A stretch of 64,000 bases of DNA from NCBI RefSeq assembly GCF_034521165.1, contig NZ_JAXHMV010000008.1, forward strand, positions 744,001-808,000, read 5' to 3'. Under the pieces are notes generated by a model, which did not search any database, had not been told where the DNA came from, and saw only the letters and a program-made list of their open reading frames with translations. This DNA comes from Thiohalophilus sp. Its GTDB lineage: Bacteria > Pseudomonadota > Gammaproteobacteria > UBA6429 > Thiohalophilaceae. A program made the position numbers and the translations under genes. Below are positions 1 to 7,587 of this stretch, in pieces. Position 1 is the first letter of the stretch. Every line of letters begins with the position of its first letter.

Positions 1-837
1 TTCAGCACTCATCCTGACCATAGCCTCAACGAGCGGGATTTGGCGATGATGCACGCTTTTTCTGAAGTTGCAGCAGAGCAAATCGAACAGGACCTGGAAG
101 AACGAGAAAAACATAACGAGATAAAACACCGTATCAGCCGAGTCATTGATAATGAGTTGCTGAATCCTGTGTTTCAACCAATATATGATATTACAACGAA
201 TACGCCGACTGGCTTCGAGTCACTGACGCGATTCAAGGCCGAACCGGCAAGAACACCCGATGTCTGGTTTAACGAGGCGGCTCAGGTTGGTCTCGGTGTA
301 GACCTTGAGATCATGGCCTTGCGACGTGTGCTTGCCGAAGCGGAGCGAATTTCATCAGGTTACTACGTTTCCGTTAACCTTTCGCCAAAAACGTTGCTTG
401 ATGGTCATATTGAAGAATTACTCTGTACGCAACCTGATGGTCGCCTGGTACTTGAGTTGACAGAACATGCTGTGGTGGATTGTTATGAGGACCTGGTTGA
501 TGCCTTGCTTCCTTTGCGTAACTACGGCGTGCGGCTTGCCGTGGACGATGCCGGGGCAGGATTTGCGAGCTTCCGTCATATCCTGGCTTTGAAACCCGAT
601 ATTATAAAACTCGATATAAGTATCACCCGCAATATTGACCGCGACGCCAACCGATGCGAATTGGCACGTGGTCTCATGGGTTTCGCTCACGCGGTAGGCA
701 GCAAGATCGTGGCAGAAGGTGTGGAAACGGAAGCCGAACTCGACGCCCTGCGTAAAATCGGTATCGACATGGCTCAAGGCTACTTATTGGGTAAGCCGAT
801 GTCTGTTTCTGAACTTATAACTAACAATTATCTCTGA
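1..837 (+). CDS. GAF-EAL cyclic-di-GMP phosphodiesterase, 5' truncated by window edge
   Basis: The frame is open from base 1, so the true start lies outside the window. The first ~20 codons look like the last helix of a GAF sensor domain, followed by a charged linker; from about nt 130 the protein is an EAL domain, which hydrolyses c-di-GMP. The signature is GFESLTRF (nt 211-234), Glu-Ser-Leu instead of Glu-Ala-Leu. The other catalytic and metal positions are present: SVNLS, LELTE, the Asp pair at nt 544-549, Lys of IIKLD and EGVE, so the enzyme looks active. No GGDEF domain is visible in the part seen. It stands alone before a 427-bp gap. Confidence 0.85.
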   Translation, partial: FSTHPDHSLNERDLAMMHAFSEVAAEQIEQDLEEREKHNEIKHRISRVIDNELLNPVFQPIYDITTNTPTGFESLTRFKAEPARTPDVWFNEAAQVGLGVDLEIMALRRVLAEAERISSGYYVSVNLSPKTLLDGHIEELLCTQPDGRLVLELTEHAVVDCYEDLVDALLPLRNYGVRLAVDDAGAGFASFRHILALKPDIIKLDISITRNIDRDANRCELARGLMGFAHAVGSKIVAEGVETEAELDALRKIGIDMAQGYLLGKPMSVSELITNNYL

Positions 838-1264
838 GACGCCTATAATTAACCTGGCCATGTGCGGTTGAAAAGGATTGATACAGACCTTCCCTTGTTT
901 TGCCTGCAGGCATCCATTCACGATGTCCAAATTCGTTCTCGGCAAAGTTGTCGAACCATGAGGTTCTCATTATGACCTCTTTGGACACTTGCTGTTATAC
1001 TCTACATGGTCGAATATCGACTTCTGGCCGAAAGCTGACACTAACTTGCCGATTCTGGTGTCGGCATTCTAACCCTCTGTGATCCAGGGGATTATGATCT
1101 CCAACGCTCTCTTTCTTGTCTACCTCCAGCGCAGTTTCCGTTATCGAACAGGCGCTCTGCACCAACTGTCGGTGCACACGGATTGACCAGATTTTTTCGC
1201 CCCAATTGCTTACAAAACCGACCCTGAAGCGTAGACTGTTGTCACGATTCAAGGGAGAACAAGT
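838..1264. other. intergenic region without a recognised gene
   Basis: The 427 bases between the EAL gene and hflK contain no convincing gene; short open frames here lack ribosome sites and family resemblance. A small stem (gccga...tcggc, near 1048-1065) is visible. The hflK ribosome site AGGGAG lies just before 1265. No clear sigma70 promoter could be fixed by eye. Confidence 0.4.
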
Positions 1265-2317
1265 ATGATTCAATCCGTGAAAGGCAATGGTCACGGGCCG
1301 CCGGGCCCACCCGACCTGTTTGAGATAATGAAAAAATTCACTGGCGGGGGCTCACCGCGTGGCCGGATCGGCGGCGTCATCGGCGTCGTTGTACTCCTCC
1401 TGCTGGCCTGGGCGGCGCTGACCTCTTTTTACACTGTTCAGCCCGAGCAGCGGGCCGTGGTGAAACGATTCGGTTCCGTCACGGGGATTACCGATCCCGG
1501 CCTGCACTTCAAGCTTCCTTTTGGCATCGACCAGGTTCAGCTGGTGGCCACCGAGCGGGTGCTCAAGCAGGAATTCGGCTTCCGCACCCAGGGCACCCGC
1601 CAGGGTCAACGTTCGACCTACAGCGCCGCGCAATTCGAAGATGAGTCATTGATGCTCACCGGCGATCTCAACATGATCGATGTGGAGTGGGTGGTCCAGT
1701 ACCGCATTGATGACCCGATCAAGTTCCTGTACCGGATGCGTGAGCCCACCCGGACTCTGCGCGATATTTCCGAGTCGGTCATGCGCCGTATCGTCGGCAA
1801 CATGCTGGGCTCCGAGGTGCTGACCATCGGCCGGGTGGAGATTCAGAAGAAGGCCGGCGACGAGATTCAGGAAATACTCAACCAGTACGATGCCGGCATT
1901 CGTATCAGCACCGTCGAAATGCAGGATGTGGTGCCGCCCCCGGCCGTGCAGCCGGCGTTCAACGAAGTCAACGAGGCACGCCAGGAACGGGAGAGGATGA
2001 TCAACGAAGCGCAAAAACGCGTTAACCAGGAGATCCCCAACGCCAAGGGCGCCGCCCTGCGCACCGTCGCCGAAGCCAAAGGTTACGCCACGGAACGGGT
2101 CAACCGGGCCGACGGTGAGAGCGCACGCTTCAGTGCCGTCCTGCGCGAATACCAGCAGGCACCCGAGGTCACGCGTTCACGCCTGTATCTGGAAACCCTG
2201 AACGAAATCCTGCCCAGTATCGGACAGATACTGGTCGTACAGGACGGGCAGGTGGGGCCGCTCCCCTTGCTCGATGTCAACCGTAAAGCCGCGCGTGCCA
2301 CCGGAGGTGACCAATGA
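1265..2317 (+). CDS. hflK: HflK, SPFH-family FtsH modulator subunit
   Basis: HflK and HflC form a large membrane complex that surrounds and modulates the FtsH protease. The 350-residue protein has a Gly/Pro-rich N-terminus (GPPGPPDLFEIMKKF, residues 11-25) typical of HflK, one membrane segment at about 35-54, then the SPFH/Band7 domain and an Ala/Glu/Arg-rich coiled-coil region near residues 230-300. The ATG follows AGGGAG at good spacing. It overlaps hflC by four bases (ATGA), implying translational coupling. The usual upstream neighbours hfq and hflX are absent here; the preceding gene is the EAL protein. Confidence 0.93.
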   Translation: MIQSVKGNGHGPPGPPDLFEIMKKFTGGGSPRGRIGGVIGVVVLLLLAWAALTSFYTVQPEQRAVVKRFGSVTGITDPGLHFKLPFGIDQVQLVATERVLKQEFGFRTQGTRQGQRSTYSAAQFEDESLMLTGDLNMIDVEWVVQYRIDDPIKFLYRMREPTRTLRDISESVMRRIVGNMLGSEVLTIGRVEIQKKAGDEIQEILNQYDAGIRISTVEMQDVVPPPAVQPAFNEVNEARQERERMINEAQKRVNQEIPNAKGAALRTVAEAKGYATERVNRADGESARFSAVLREYQQAPEVTRSRLYLETLNEILPSIGQILVVQDGQVGPLPLLDVNRKAARATGGDQ

Positions 2318-3255
2318 AAACCACAGTGCTTGCCATCGTGGCCGTGATTGCCGTCATCATCGGCTATGTCACCCTCTACACCGTGGATGAAGCCGAACAG
2401 GCCATCGTGGTCCAGTTCGGTGAACCGATCGGCGACGTTATTGACGAGCCGGGTCTGAAATTCAAGCTACCCTGGCAGAATGTGCGCTATTTCGACAAAC
2501 GCCTGCTGGTCTGGGACGGGGACGTGACCCAGATCCCCACACTGGGCCGTGAGTTCATCCTCGTGGATACCACGGCGCGCTGGCGGATCACCGATCCACT
2601 GCTGTTTCTGACCAGCGTCCGGGATGAAGCCGGTGCACGCACCCGACTCGACGACATCATCGACTCGGTGGTACGCGACATGGTCTCGTCCACCGAGCTG
2701 GAAGAGATCGTTCGTTCGAAGGACTGGGAAGTCAATGTCGATGAGCTGGATGACCCCGCGCTGGCCGAACGCAGTGACGTCAACCTGGAGAAAAAACCCA
2801 AACTGGGTCGTGAACTGCTGGAAGCCGGGATTCTGGAGCGGGCCCGGGATTCCATGCCCGCGCTCGGGATCGAGCTGGACGATGTGCGTATCAAGCGGGT
2901 CAACTACATTGAATCGGTGCGCAAGCAGGTGGAAAGCCGCATGATCGCCGAACGCCAGTCCATTGCCGAACGTTTCCGCTCCGAAGGCCGGGGCCGCAGT
3001 CAGGAAATCCTCGGCAACATGGAACGTGACCTTCGGCGCATTCGCTCCGAGGCCGCGCGTGACGCCGAGAAGATCCGGGGCGAGGCCGACGCCGAAGCGA
3101 CCCGGATCTACGGTGAGGCATTCGGGGCCGACGCGGAGTTCTATTCCTTCTTCCGCACGCTGGAAAGCTACCGGGCCCTGGGCGAGAACAGCACCCTCAT
3201 GCTCAAAGCCGACTCCGACTTCTTCCGTTACCTGGAAGAGTCTCAGGTCAGGTAA
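2314..3255 (+). CDS. hflC: HflC, SPFH-family FtsH modulator subunit
   Basis: Partner of HflK in the membrane complex that controls FtsH access to substrates. The 313-residue product starts with a signal-anchor helix (residues 4-22), then a Band7/SPFH domain and a long charged coiled coil (about 210-275) ending in the YGEAFGADAEFYSFFRTLESY region characteristic of HflC, split here as two motifs (YGEAFGADAEFY and FFRTLESY). The start overlaps the hflK stop. An acidic stretch around residues 140-165 (DELDDPALAERSDVNLEKK) appears longer than in the enterobacterial protein; the effect is unknown. A strong hairpin follows the stop. Confidence 0.93.
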   Translation: MKTTVLAIVAVIAVIIGYVTLYTVDEAEQAIVVQFGEPIGDVIDEPGLKFKLPWQNVRYFDKRLLVWDGDVTQIPTLGREFILVDTTARWRITDPLLFLTSVRDEAGARTRLDDIIDSVVRDMVSSTELEEIVRSKDWEVNVDELDDPALAERSDVNLEKKPKLGRELLEAGILERARDSMPALGIELDDVRIKRVNYIESVRKQVESRMIAERQSIAERFRSEGRGRSQEILGNMERDLRRIRSEAARDAEKIRGEADAEATRIYGEAFGADAEFYSFFRTLESYRALGENSTLMLKADSDFFRYLEESQVR

Positions 3256-3266
3256 ATCCCGGCCTT

Positions 3267-3306
3267 CCAGGGACCGCGCCCCTCCGGGTGCGGTCCCTGG
3301 TTAATT
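3267..3306 (+). terminator. terminator-like hairpin after hflKC
   Basis: Perfect 11-bp stem CCAGGGACCGC (3267-3277) / GCGGTCCCTGG (3290-3300) with a 12-base loop, directly followed by TTAATT. The T tract is short, but the position right after the hflC stop fits termination. Confidence 0.6.
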
Positions 3307-3384
3307 ACCAACCTCTATCTTTCTCTATACAAATCAATAAAATCAGAGCGTTCTGATTAATTAACCCCTCTATTAGTATGACAA

Positions 3385-3420
3385 TATTTCGATTATTTCG
3401 TATATTGCGTTTATTTCGTT
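3385..3420 (+). repeat. four tandem 9-bp repeats upstream of toxin-antitoxin operon (candidate operator)
   Basis: Four head-to-tail nonamers run without gaps: TATTTCGAT (3385-3393), TATTTCGTA (3394-3402), TATTGCGTT (3403-3411), TATTTCGTT (3412-3420). They end 53 bases before the antitoxin start in an AT-rich leader, just ahead of a TATAAA sequence (about 3434-3439). Position and regular spacing suggest a binding array for the excisionase-like antitoxin; this is inference. Confidence 0.55.
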
Positions 3421-3473
3421 TGTGTGCCAGGCTTATAAACAGTCGGGAATGTATTATTAACTGAGGGCTGGAA

Positions 3474-3935
3474 ATGGAGCAGGCATTCAAGCTATCTGAT
3501 CAAGCAGGCCGACCGCCGAGTGAAGAGGATATGAAAATCGCGGCCGAGAGCAGCCGCTTGCTTGCGGCCTGTATCGGTAAGGGTGACAAGGCCCAGATTC
3601 AGATAGTTGATGGAGACCAGAAGATCACCGTGCCGGTATCGGCGATGCGGATGCTGGTGGATATCCTTGCCCATATGGCTGAAGGTGAGGCGGTGACGCT
3701 CATTCCGCAGCATGCAGAACTTACTACCCAGCAAGCAGCCGATTTCCTGAATGTTTCCCGTCCCTATTTCGTAAAACTACTCGAGGAAGGGAAATTACCT
3801 TTTCATAAAGTTGGAAGTCATCGACGGGTCTATTTTCATGACCTGGTAGCCTATAAGGAACAAAGCATGGATGCACGACGCAAAGCATTAGACGAACTGG
3901 CGGAACAAGCACAGGAATCAAAAATGGGATACTAG
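3474..3935 (+). CDS. excisionase-family DNA-binding antitoxin (VapB50-like)
   Basis: A 153-residue protein whose residues 83-128 form a MerR/Xis-type helix-turn-helix (LTTQQAADFLNVSRPYFVKL, then KVGSHRRVYFHDLVAYK), the excisionase-like DNA-binding domain. The N-terminal half (1-75) has no recognised fold. It ends five bases before a PIN-domain gene, the arrangement of type II toxin-antitoxin pairs such as VapB50/VapC50, where the antitoxin binds its own promoter and neutralises the RNase. The tail (residues 128-153) is charged and helical and could be the toxin-binding part. Four 9-bp tandem repeats upstream are a plausible operator. Confidence 0.8.
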   Translation: MEQAFKLSDQAGRPPSEEDMKIAAESSRLLAACIGKGDKAQIQIVDGDQKITVPVSAMRMLVDILAHMAEGEAVTLIPQHAELTTQQAADFLNVSRPYFVKLLEEGKLPFHKVGSHRRVYFHDLVAYKEQSMDARRKALDELAEQAQESKMGY

Positions 3936-3939
3936 GCAC

Positions 3940-4509
3940 ATGGCAAATTTTACTGCCGTATTTGATGCCTGTGTTCTGTATCCTGCCCCATTACGCGATC
4001 TCTTGATGAGCGTCGCCCTGACAGATCAGTTCCGTGCAAAATGGACCACTGAGATTCAGAATGAATGGATACGTAATGTTCTGAAAGATCGTTCTGATAT
4101 CCCCGAAGAAACTCTTTATCGCACAGCAGAGCTTATGCGACAAGCTGTTCCTGACGCGATTGTTGAAAATTACGAAGGTTATATTGATTCTTTGCAATTA
4201 CCCGATCCTGATGATCGGCATGTTTTGGCGGCAGCGATAAAATGCCAGGCTGATGTGATAGTCACAAACAACCTGAGAGATTTTCCCGATGAAGCGCTTG
4301 CTAAACATGAAATAGATGTGCAAACACCAGATATCTTTCTTGGCCATTTGTTTGATCTTAATCCAACTGCATTTTGCGCTGTAGTACGCGAACAAAGAGA
4401 ACGGCTCAAGAATCCGCCTTTTACAGCAGAAGAGTTATTGGGGATTTTTTATAACCAGGGATTGCCCATTACTGTAGGGAAACTAAAAGAAGTCATAACA
4501 TTAATTTGA
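3940..4509 (+). CDS. PIN-domain ribonuclease toxin (VapC50-like)
   Basis: PIN-domain RNases are the toxin part of VapBC-type pairs; they cut RNA with a Mg2+-binding acidic cluster. In this 189-residue protein the cluster is visible as Asp9 (FTAVFDACVLYP), Glu42 (EIQNEWIRN), Asp91/Asp92 (LPDPDDRHVLAAAI) and Asp114 (TNNLRDFP). The C-terminal third (about 130-189) is the extra helical part of the longer VapC50-like branch, so the toxin appears complete. The stop TGA (4507-4509) directly abuts an IS-end-like sequence at 4510. Base composition is AT-richer than surrounding genes, in keeping with a mobile module. Confidence 0.82.
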   Translation: MANFTAVFDACVLYPAPLRDLLMSVALTDQFRAKWTTEIQNEWIRNVLKDRSDIPEETLYRTAELMRQAVPDAIVENYEGYIDSLQLPDPDDRHVLAAAIKCQADVIVTNNLRDFPDEALAKHEIDVQTPDIFLGHLFDLNPTAFCAVVREQRERLKNPPFTAEELLGIFYNQGLPITVGKLKEVITLI

Positions 4510-4533
4510 GGCTCTTCCCCAATTGTGGTGGGT
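4510..4533 (+). repeat. solitary ISL3-type terminal repeat
   Basis: The 24 bases match the left end of the IS at 22758 in 22 of 24 positions (GGCTCTTCCCCAATTGTGG, then TGGGT). No transposase and no second end lie nearby. It begins at the base after the PIN toxin stop codon and ends 17 bases before the photolyase stop, so it looks like a relic of an excised or decayed copy. Confidence 0.7.
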
Positions 4534-4550
4534 TGAGATATCAGTGAGAA

Positions 4551-5975
4551 CTATGATTTCCCAGAAATCTGTTTCTTGTATGCCTCCAGTGCCGCTTCCC
4601 GGGTTGCCTTGAGATCCAGGATCGGTTTTGGATAATCCTCGCCGATAATACATTCCGCCGCTTGTTGAACTTCATCTGGTGCTTTCCATGGCTCATGGAT
4701 ATGTTTGTTTGGCAGATGGGTCAGTTCCGGAACCCATTGACGGATATACAGGCCCTGTTTGTCGAATCTCTGGCTCTGGGTGACGGGATTGAAGATGCGG
4801 AAATAGGGTGCGGCGTCGACGCCGCAGCCGGCGACCCATTGCCAGTTCATGCTGTTGGCGGCGAGATCGGCGTCCACCAGGGTATCCCAGAACCATTCGG
4901 CGCCTTTTTTCCAGTGTTGCATGCCGTTTTTGGTCAGGAATGAGGCGACGATCATCCTGACCCGGTTGTGCATATAACCGGTGTGCCACAGTTCGCGCAT
5001 GCCGGCGTCGACGATGGGATAGCCGGTTTGGCCCTGCTGCCAGGCCTGTAACAGCTTTTTCGATTGTTTCCATTTGAAGTTGTCGAACCGCGTGTCGAAG
5101 GGTTTGTCGGTGGTGTGCGGAAAGTGGAACAGCACCGAATGGGCAAAGTCGCGCCAGATCAGCTCGCGGATAAAGCCTTCGCCCTGCTTGCGCAGTCCCT
5201 GGCGATCCAATTCGGCCAGGATAGCGCGCACGCTGATCTCGCCGAAGTGCAGGTGTGGCGAGAGACACGAGGTGCCCTGCAATGAGGGCACATCCCGTGC
5301 CTGGTGATAATCCGCCAGATCGTCATGCAGAAAGCGGCGCAGCTGTTTCCAGGCCCCGGCCTCGCCGGGTTGCCAGTGATCGACAAAGCCGCTGTCCCAT
5401 CCGATGGTGGGCAGCAGTTCCAGATCGGCTATCTTTTCGGATTTGATCCGGGTGGAGACGCCGGGCAGTTGTCCGGGCGTTTTGTAGATGTGGTTGTCCC
5501 AGCCTTCGCGCAGATAGCATTTATAAAACGGGGTGAAGACCTTGTAGGGTTGTCCGCTCTGGTTGTGCACGGTGTCCGGTTCGCGCAGCAGGTTGCCCTG
5601 GTAGACGCTGAAGGTGATGCCGTTGTCATTTAACTGCCGGTGCTGTTGTTTGTCCCGCTTGAGCCGGGCCGGCTCATAGATCCGGTTGCAATACACGGCC
5701 TCGGCGCCGGTTTCGTCAATGAGCTGTTGCACTACCCCGGTACTTTCCCCGGTACGGAGGATCAAACGGCTGCCGCGCTGTTTGAGCTGGTCCGCCAGCG
5801 CGGTGAGGCTATGGTGCAGCCACCAGCGACTGGCCGCACCCGGCGCCCAGGCGGTAGTGTCATCGTGTATATATAAAGGAATGATCCGCTCGGCATCCGC
5901 CAGTGCGGCCTGCAGGGCGGGGTTGTCGTGCAGGCGCAGGTCTTGCCGGAACCAGAGAATCAGGGTACGGGACAT
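4551..5975 (-). CDS. phrB: deoxyribodipyrimidine photolyase (class I CPD photolyase)
   Basis: Uses blue light and reduced FAD to split cyclobutane pyrimidine dimers. The 474-residue product opens with the antenna-domain start typical of photolyases (LILWFRQDLRLHDNPAL) and carries the FAD-binding helical domain with the hallmark segments TGYPIVDAGMRELWHTGYMH, NRVRMIVASFLTK and DADLAANSMNWQWVAGCG. Length fits the bacterial class I family (about 470). It lies 16 bases downstream of the O-methyltransferase gene on the same strand, so the two are probably co-transcribed. Start ATG at 5973-5975. Confidence 0.95.
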   Translation of the reverse strand: MSRTLILWFRQDLRLHDNPALQAALADAERIIPLYIHDDTTAWAPGAASRWWLHHSLTALADQLKQRGSRLILRTGESTGVVQQLIDETGAEAVYCNRIYEPARLKRDKQQHRQLNDNGITFSVYQGNLLREPDTVHNQSGQPYKVFTPFYKCYLREGWDNHIYKTPGQLPGVSTRIKSEKIADLELLPTIGWDSGFVDHWQPGEAGAWKQLRRFLHDDLADYHQARDVPSLQGTSCLSPHLHFGEISVRAILAELDRQGLRKQGEGFIRELIWRDFAHSVLFHFPHTTDKPFDTRFDNFKWKQSKKLLQAWQQGQTGYPIVDAGMRELWHTGYMHNRVRMIVASFLTKNGMQHWKKGAEWFWDTLVDADLAANSMNWQWVAGCGVDAAPYFRIFNPVTQSQRFDKQGLYIRQWVPELTHLPNKHIHEPWKAPDEVQQAAECIIGEDYPKPILDLKATREAALEAYKKQISGKS

Positions 5976-5991
5976 ACGGGCCGGGCCGGTT

Positions 5992-6654
5992 TCAGCGCTT
6001 GAGCGCCAGGGTCAACCCGTCGCCGATGGGCAGCAGGCTGATGTCCACCCGCGAGTCGCTGTGCAGGGCGTCGTTCAGTTCGCGGATCGCCCGGGTATCC
6101 TCGTCGTTAACGGCGGGGTCGGCGACATCGCCATTCCAGAGCGTATTGTCGATGGCGATGAGACCGCCCCGGCGAATCAGCTTGAGGCACTGTTCGTAAT
6201 AGGTCAGATAATGGCTTTTGTCGGCATCGATGAAGGCAAAATCGAAACTGTTGGCATTGCCGGTGTCGATCAGTTTTTGCAGGGTCTTGTCGGCCGGCGC
6301 CAGCAGCAGCTCGACTTTTTTATGGACTCCGGCCTGTTGCCAGTAACGTCGGGCCATGTCGGTCCATTCCTGGTTGATGTCACAGGCCACCAGGCGCCCG
6401 TCGTTCGGCAGGGCCTCGGCCATGCACAGGGCGCTGTAGCCGGTGAACACACCGATCTCGATCACCTGTCTGGCACCGAGCAGTTTAACCAGCAGATTGA
6501 GCAGCTGCCCCTGTTCCGGGGAAATCTGCATACGCGCCATCTCCAGGGTGGCGGTTTCCTCGCGCAGCTGTTTTAACAGCGGACTCTCGCGCAGGGAATG
6601 ATCAAGCAGGTAATCGTAAACAGTGTCAGTCAGGTTCAGGGTACGGTTTGACAT
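5992..6654 (-). CDS. class I SAM-dependent O-methyltransferase (caffeoyl-CoA type)
   Basis: A 220-residue methyltransferase of the family that includes catechol and caffeoyl-CoA O-methyltransferases. The SAM motif I is VIEIGVFTGYSALCMAEAL, followed by the acidic ribose-binding position (VACDINQE) and the metal-binding DFAFIDADKSHYLTYYEQ and IAIDNTLWNGDV segments. I chose the ATG at 6652-6654 (MSNRTLNL) because homologous sequence begins there; the frame runs open upstream to 6783 but that part is low complexity in character. Substrate cannot be told. Probable first gene of an operon with the photolyase. Confidence 0.85.
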   Translation of the reverse strand: MSNRTLNLTDTVYDYLLDHSLRESPLLKQLREETATLEMARMQISPEQGQLLNLLVKLLGARQVIEIGVFTGYSALCMAEALPNDGRLVACDINQEWTDMARRYWQQAGVHKKVELLLAPADKTLQKLIDTGNANSFDFAFIDADKSHYLTYYEQCLKLIRRGGLIAIDNTLWNGDVADPAVNDEDTRAIRELNDALHSDSRVDISLLPIGDGLTLALKR

Positions 6655-6673
6655 GCATTGCCTCGTCACTGGG

Positions 6674-6709
6674 CGGGAAGACGCCGTCGCAAGGCGACGG
6701 GATTTCCCG
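6674..6709. other. two-tier stem-loop between divergent genes
   Basis: Outer arms CGGGAA (6674-6679) / TTCCCG (6704-6709) enclose inner arms CCGTCGC (6684-6690) / GCGACGG (6694-6700) with an AAG loop. It sits in the 137-bp divergent gap, within the probable leader of the O-methyltransferase. Role unknown. Confidence 0.4.
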
Positions 6710-6791
6710 TTATGGTAAACTAGCCGTCGATAATTGCAATTCATCTGCCACTGCCGCCGGGCTGCGCAGTTAACAGGGGACATCAGCGGGC

Positions 6792-7550
6792 ATGGCCATT
6801 CTCTGGCAAAAGACTTACCAGGGTTCCACCTATGAAGTGCGCACCGCGGGACGCACCCGCCGTCTGTATACCGACGGGGTGTTTCACAGCCAGTATCATC
6901 CGCAACGGACCCTGGCGGGCGGCATCTGGGATCTGTTGTGGCTGCCGGCGTTATTTCGGCAACCGCCCCGGTTTGGGCGGGTACTGATGCTGGGCGTCGG
7001 TGGGGGGACGGTGTTTCACCAGTTACAGCGTTATGTCGATGTTACCGAAATGGTGGGGGTGGAACTCAATCCGATCCATGTGCAGGTGGCGCGGGACTAT
7101 TTCGAGATCGCACAGTGCGGCGCACAGCTGCACCAGGCGGAGGCGGGGGAGTGGTTGCGCAATTATCGCGGCCCGAAATTTGACCTGATTATCGAGGACC
7201 TGTTCGGCGAACAGGCGGGCGAGCCGGTCAGGGCGATCAGCGCGGATCAAGAATGGTTCGAACTGCTCACGCGCAACCTGAGCCGTGACGGGATGCTGGT
7301 GATGAATTTCGTCTCGCGCAAGAGCCTGCGCGATTGTGCCTGGTATCATCAGGCGAAGTTACGCAAGGCGCTGCCGCAGGGATATCAGTTTACCTTGCCG
7401 GCATTTGAAAATTATATTGCCTGCTTTTTACGTCAGCCCTCATCCAGCCAGCGATTGCGCGAACAACTGAACGGGGTGCCGGCACTGGCGCAGGAGATCA
7501 GCCGCGGCAATTTCAATTTCACTGTACGGCGTTTACTGGCTGGCCGATAA
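6792..7550 (+). CDS. spermidine-synthase-like methyltransferase-fold protein
   Basis: A 252-residue SpeE-like protein. The nucleotide-binding loop VLMLGVGGGTVFHQL, the acidic VGVELNPIHVQVA and the DLIIEDLFGEQAGEP segment correspond to the decarboxy-SAM/SAM pocket of polyamine synthases, but the catalytic Asp pair context of true SpeE (YDxIxxDxxDP) is altered to EDLFGE. Such proteins are often annotated as spermidine synthase without polyamine activity. It is transcribed away from the O-methyltransferase and toward the ParB-like gene 37 bases downstream. Confidence 0.7.
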   Translation: MAILWQKTYQGSTYEVRTAGRTRRLYTDGVFHSQYHPQRTLAGGIWDLLWLPALFRQPPRFGRVLMLGVGGGTVFHQLQRYVDVTEMVGVELNPIHVQVARDYFEIAQCGAQLHQAEAGEWLRNYRGPKFDLIIEDLFGEQAGEPVRAISADQEWFELLTRNLSRDGMLVMNFVSRKSLRDCAWYHQAKLRKALPQGYQFTLPAFENYIACFLRQPSSSQRLREQLNGVPALAQEISRGNFNFTVRRLLAGR

Positions 7551-7587
7551 TGCGACAGGCGACGACTATCTGAGAAATTACCCGACT

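Noticed and set aside
900..1082. 60-codon open frame after the EAL gene
   Set aside because: No ribosome site, no family resemblance, Cys/Arg/Ser-rich translation typical of noncoding sequence.
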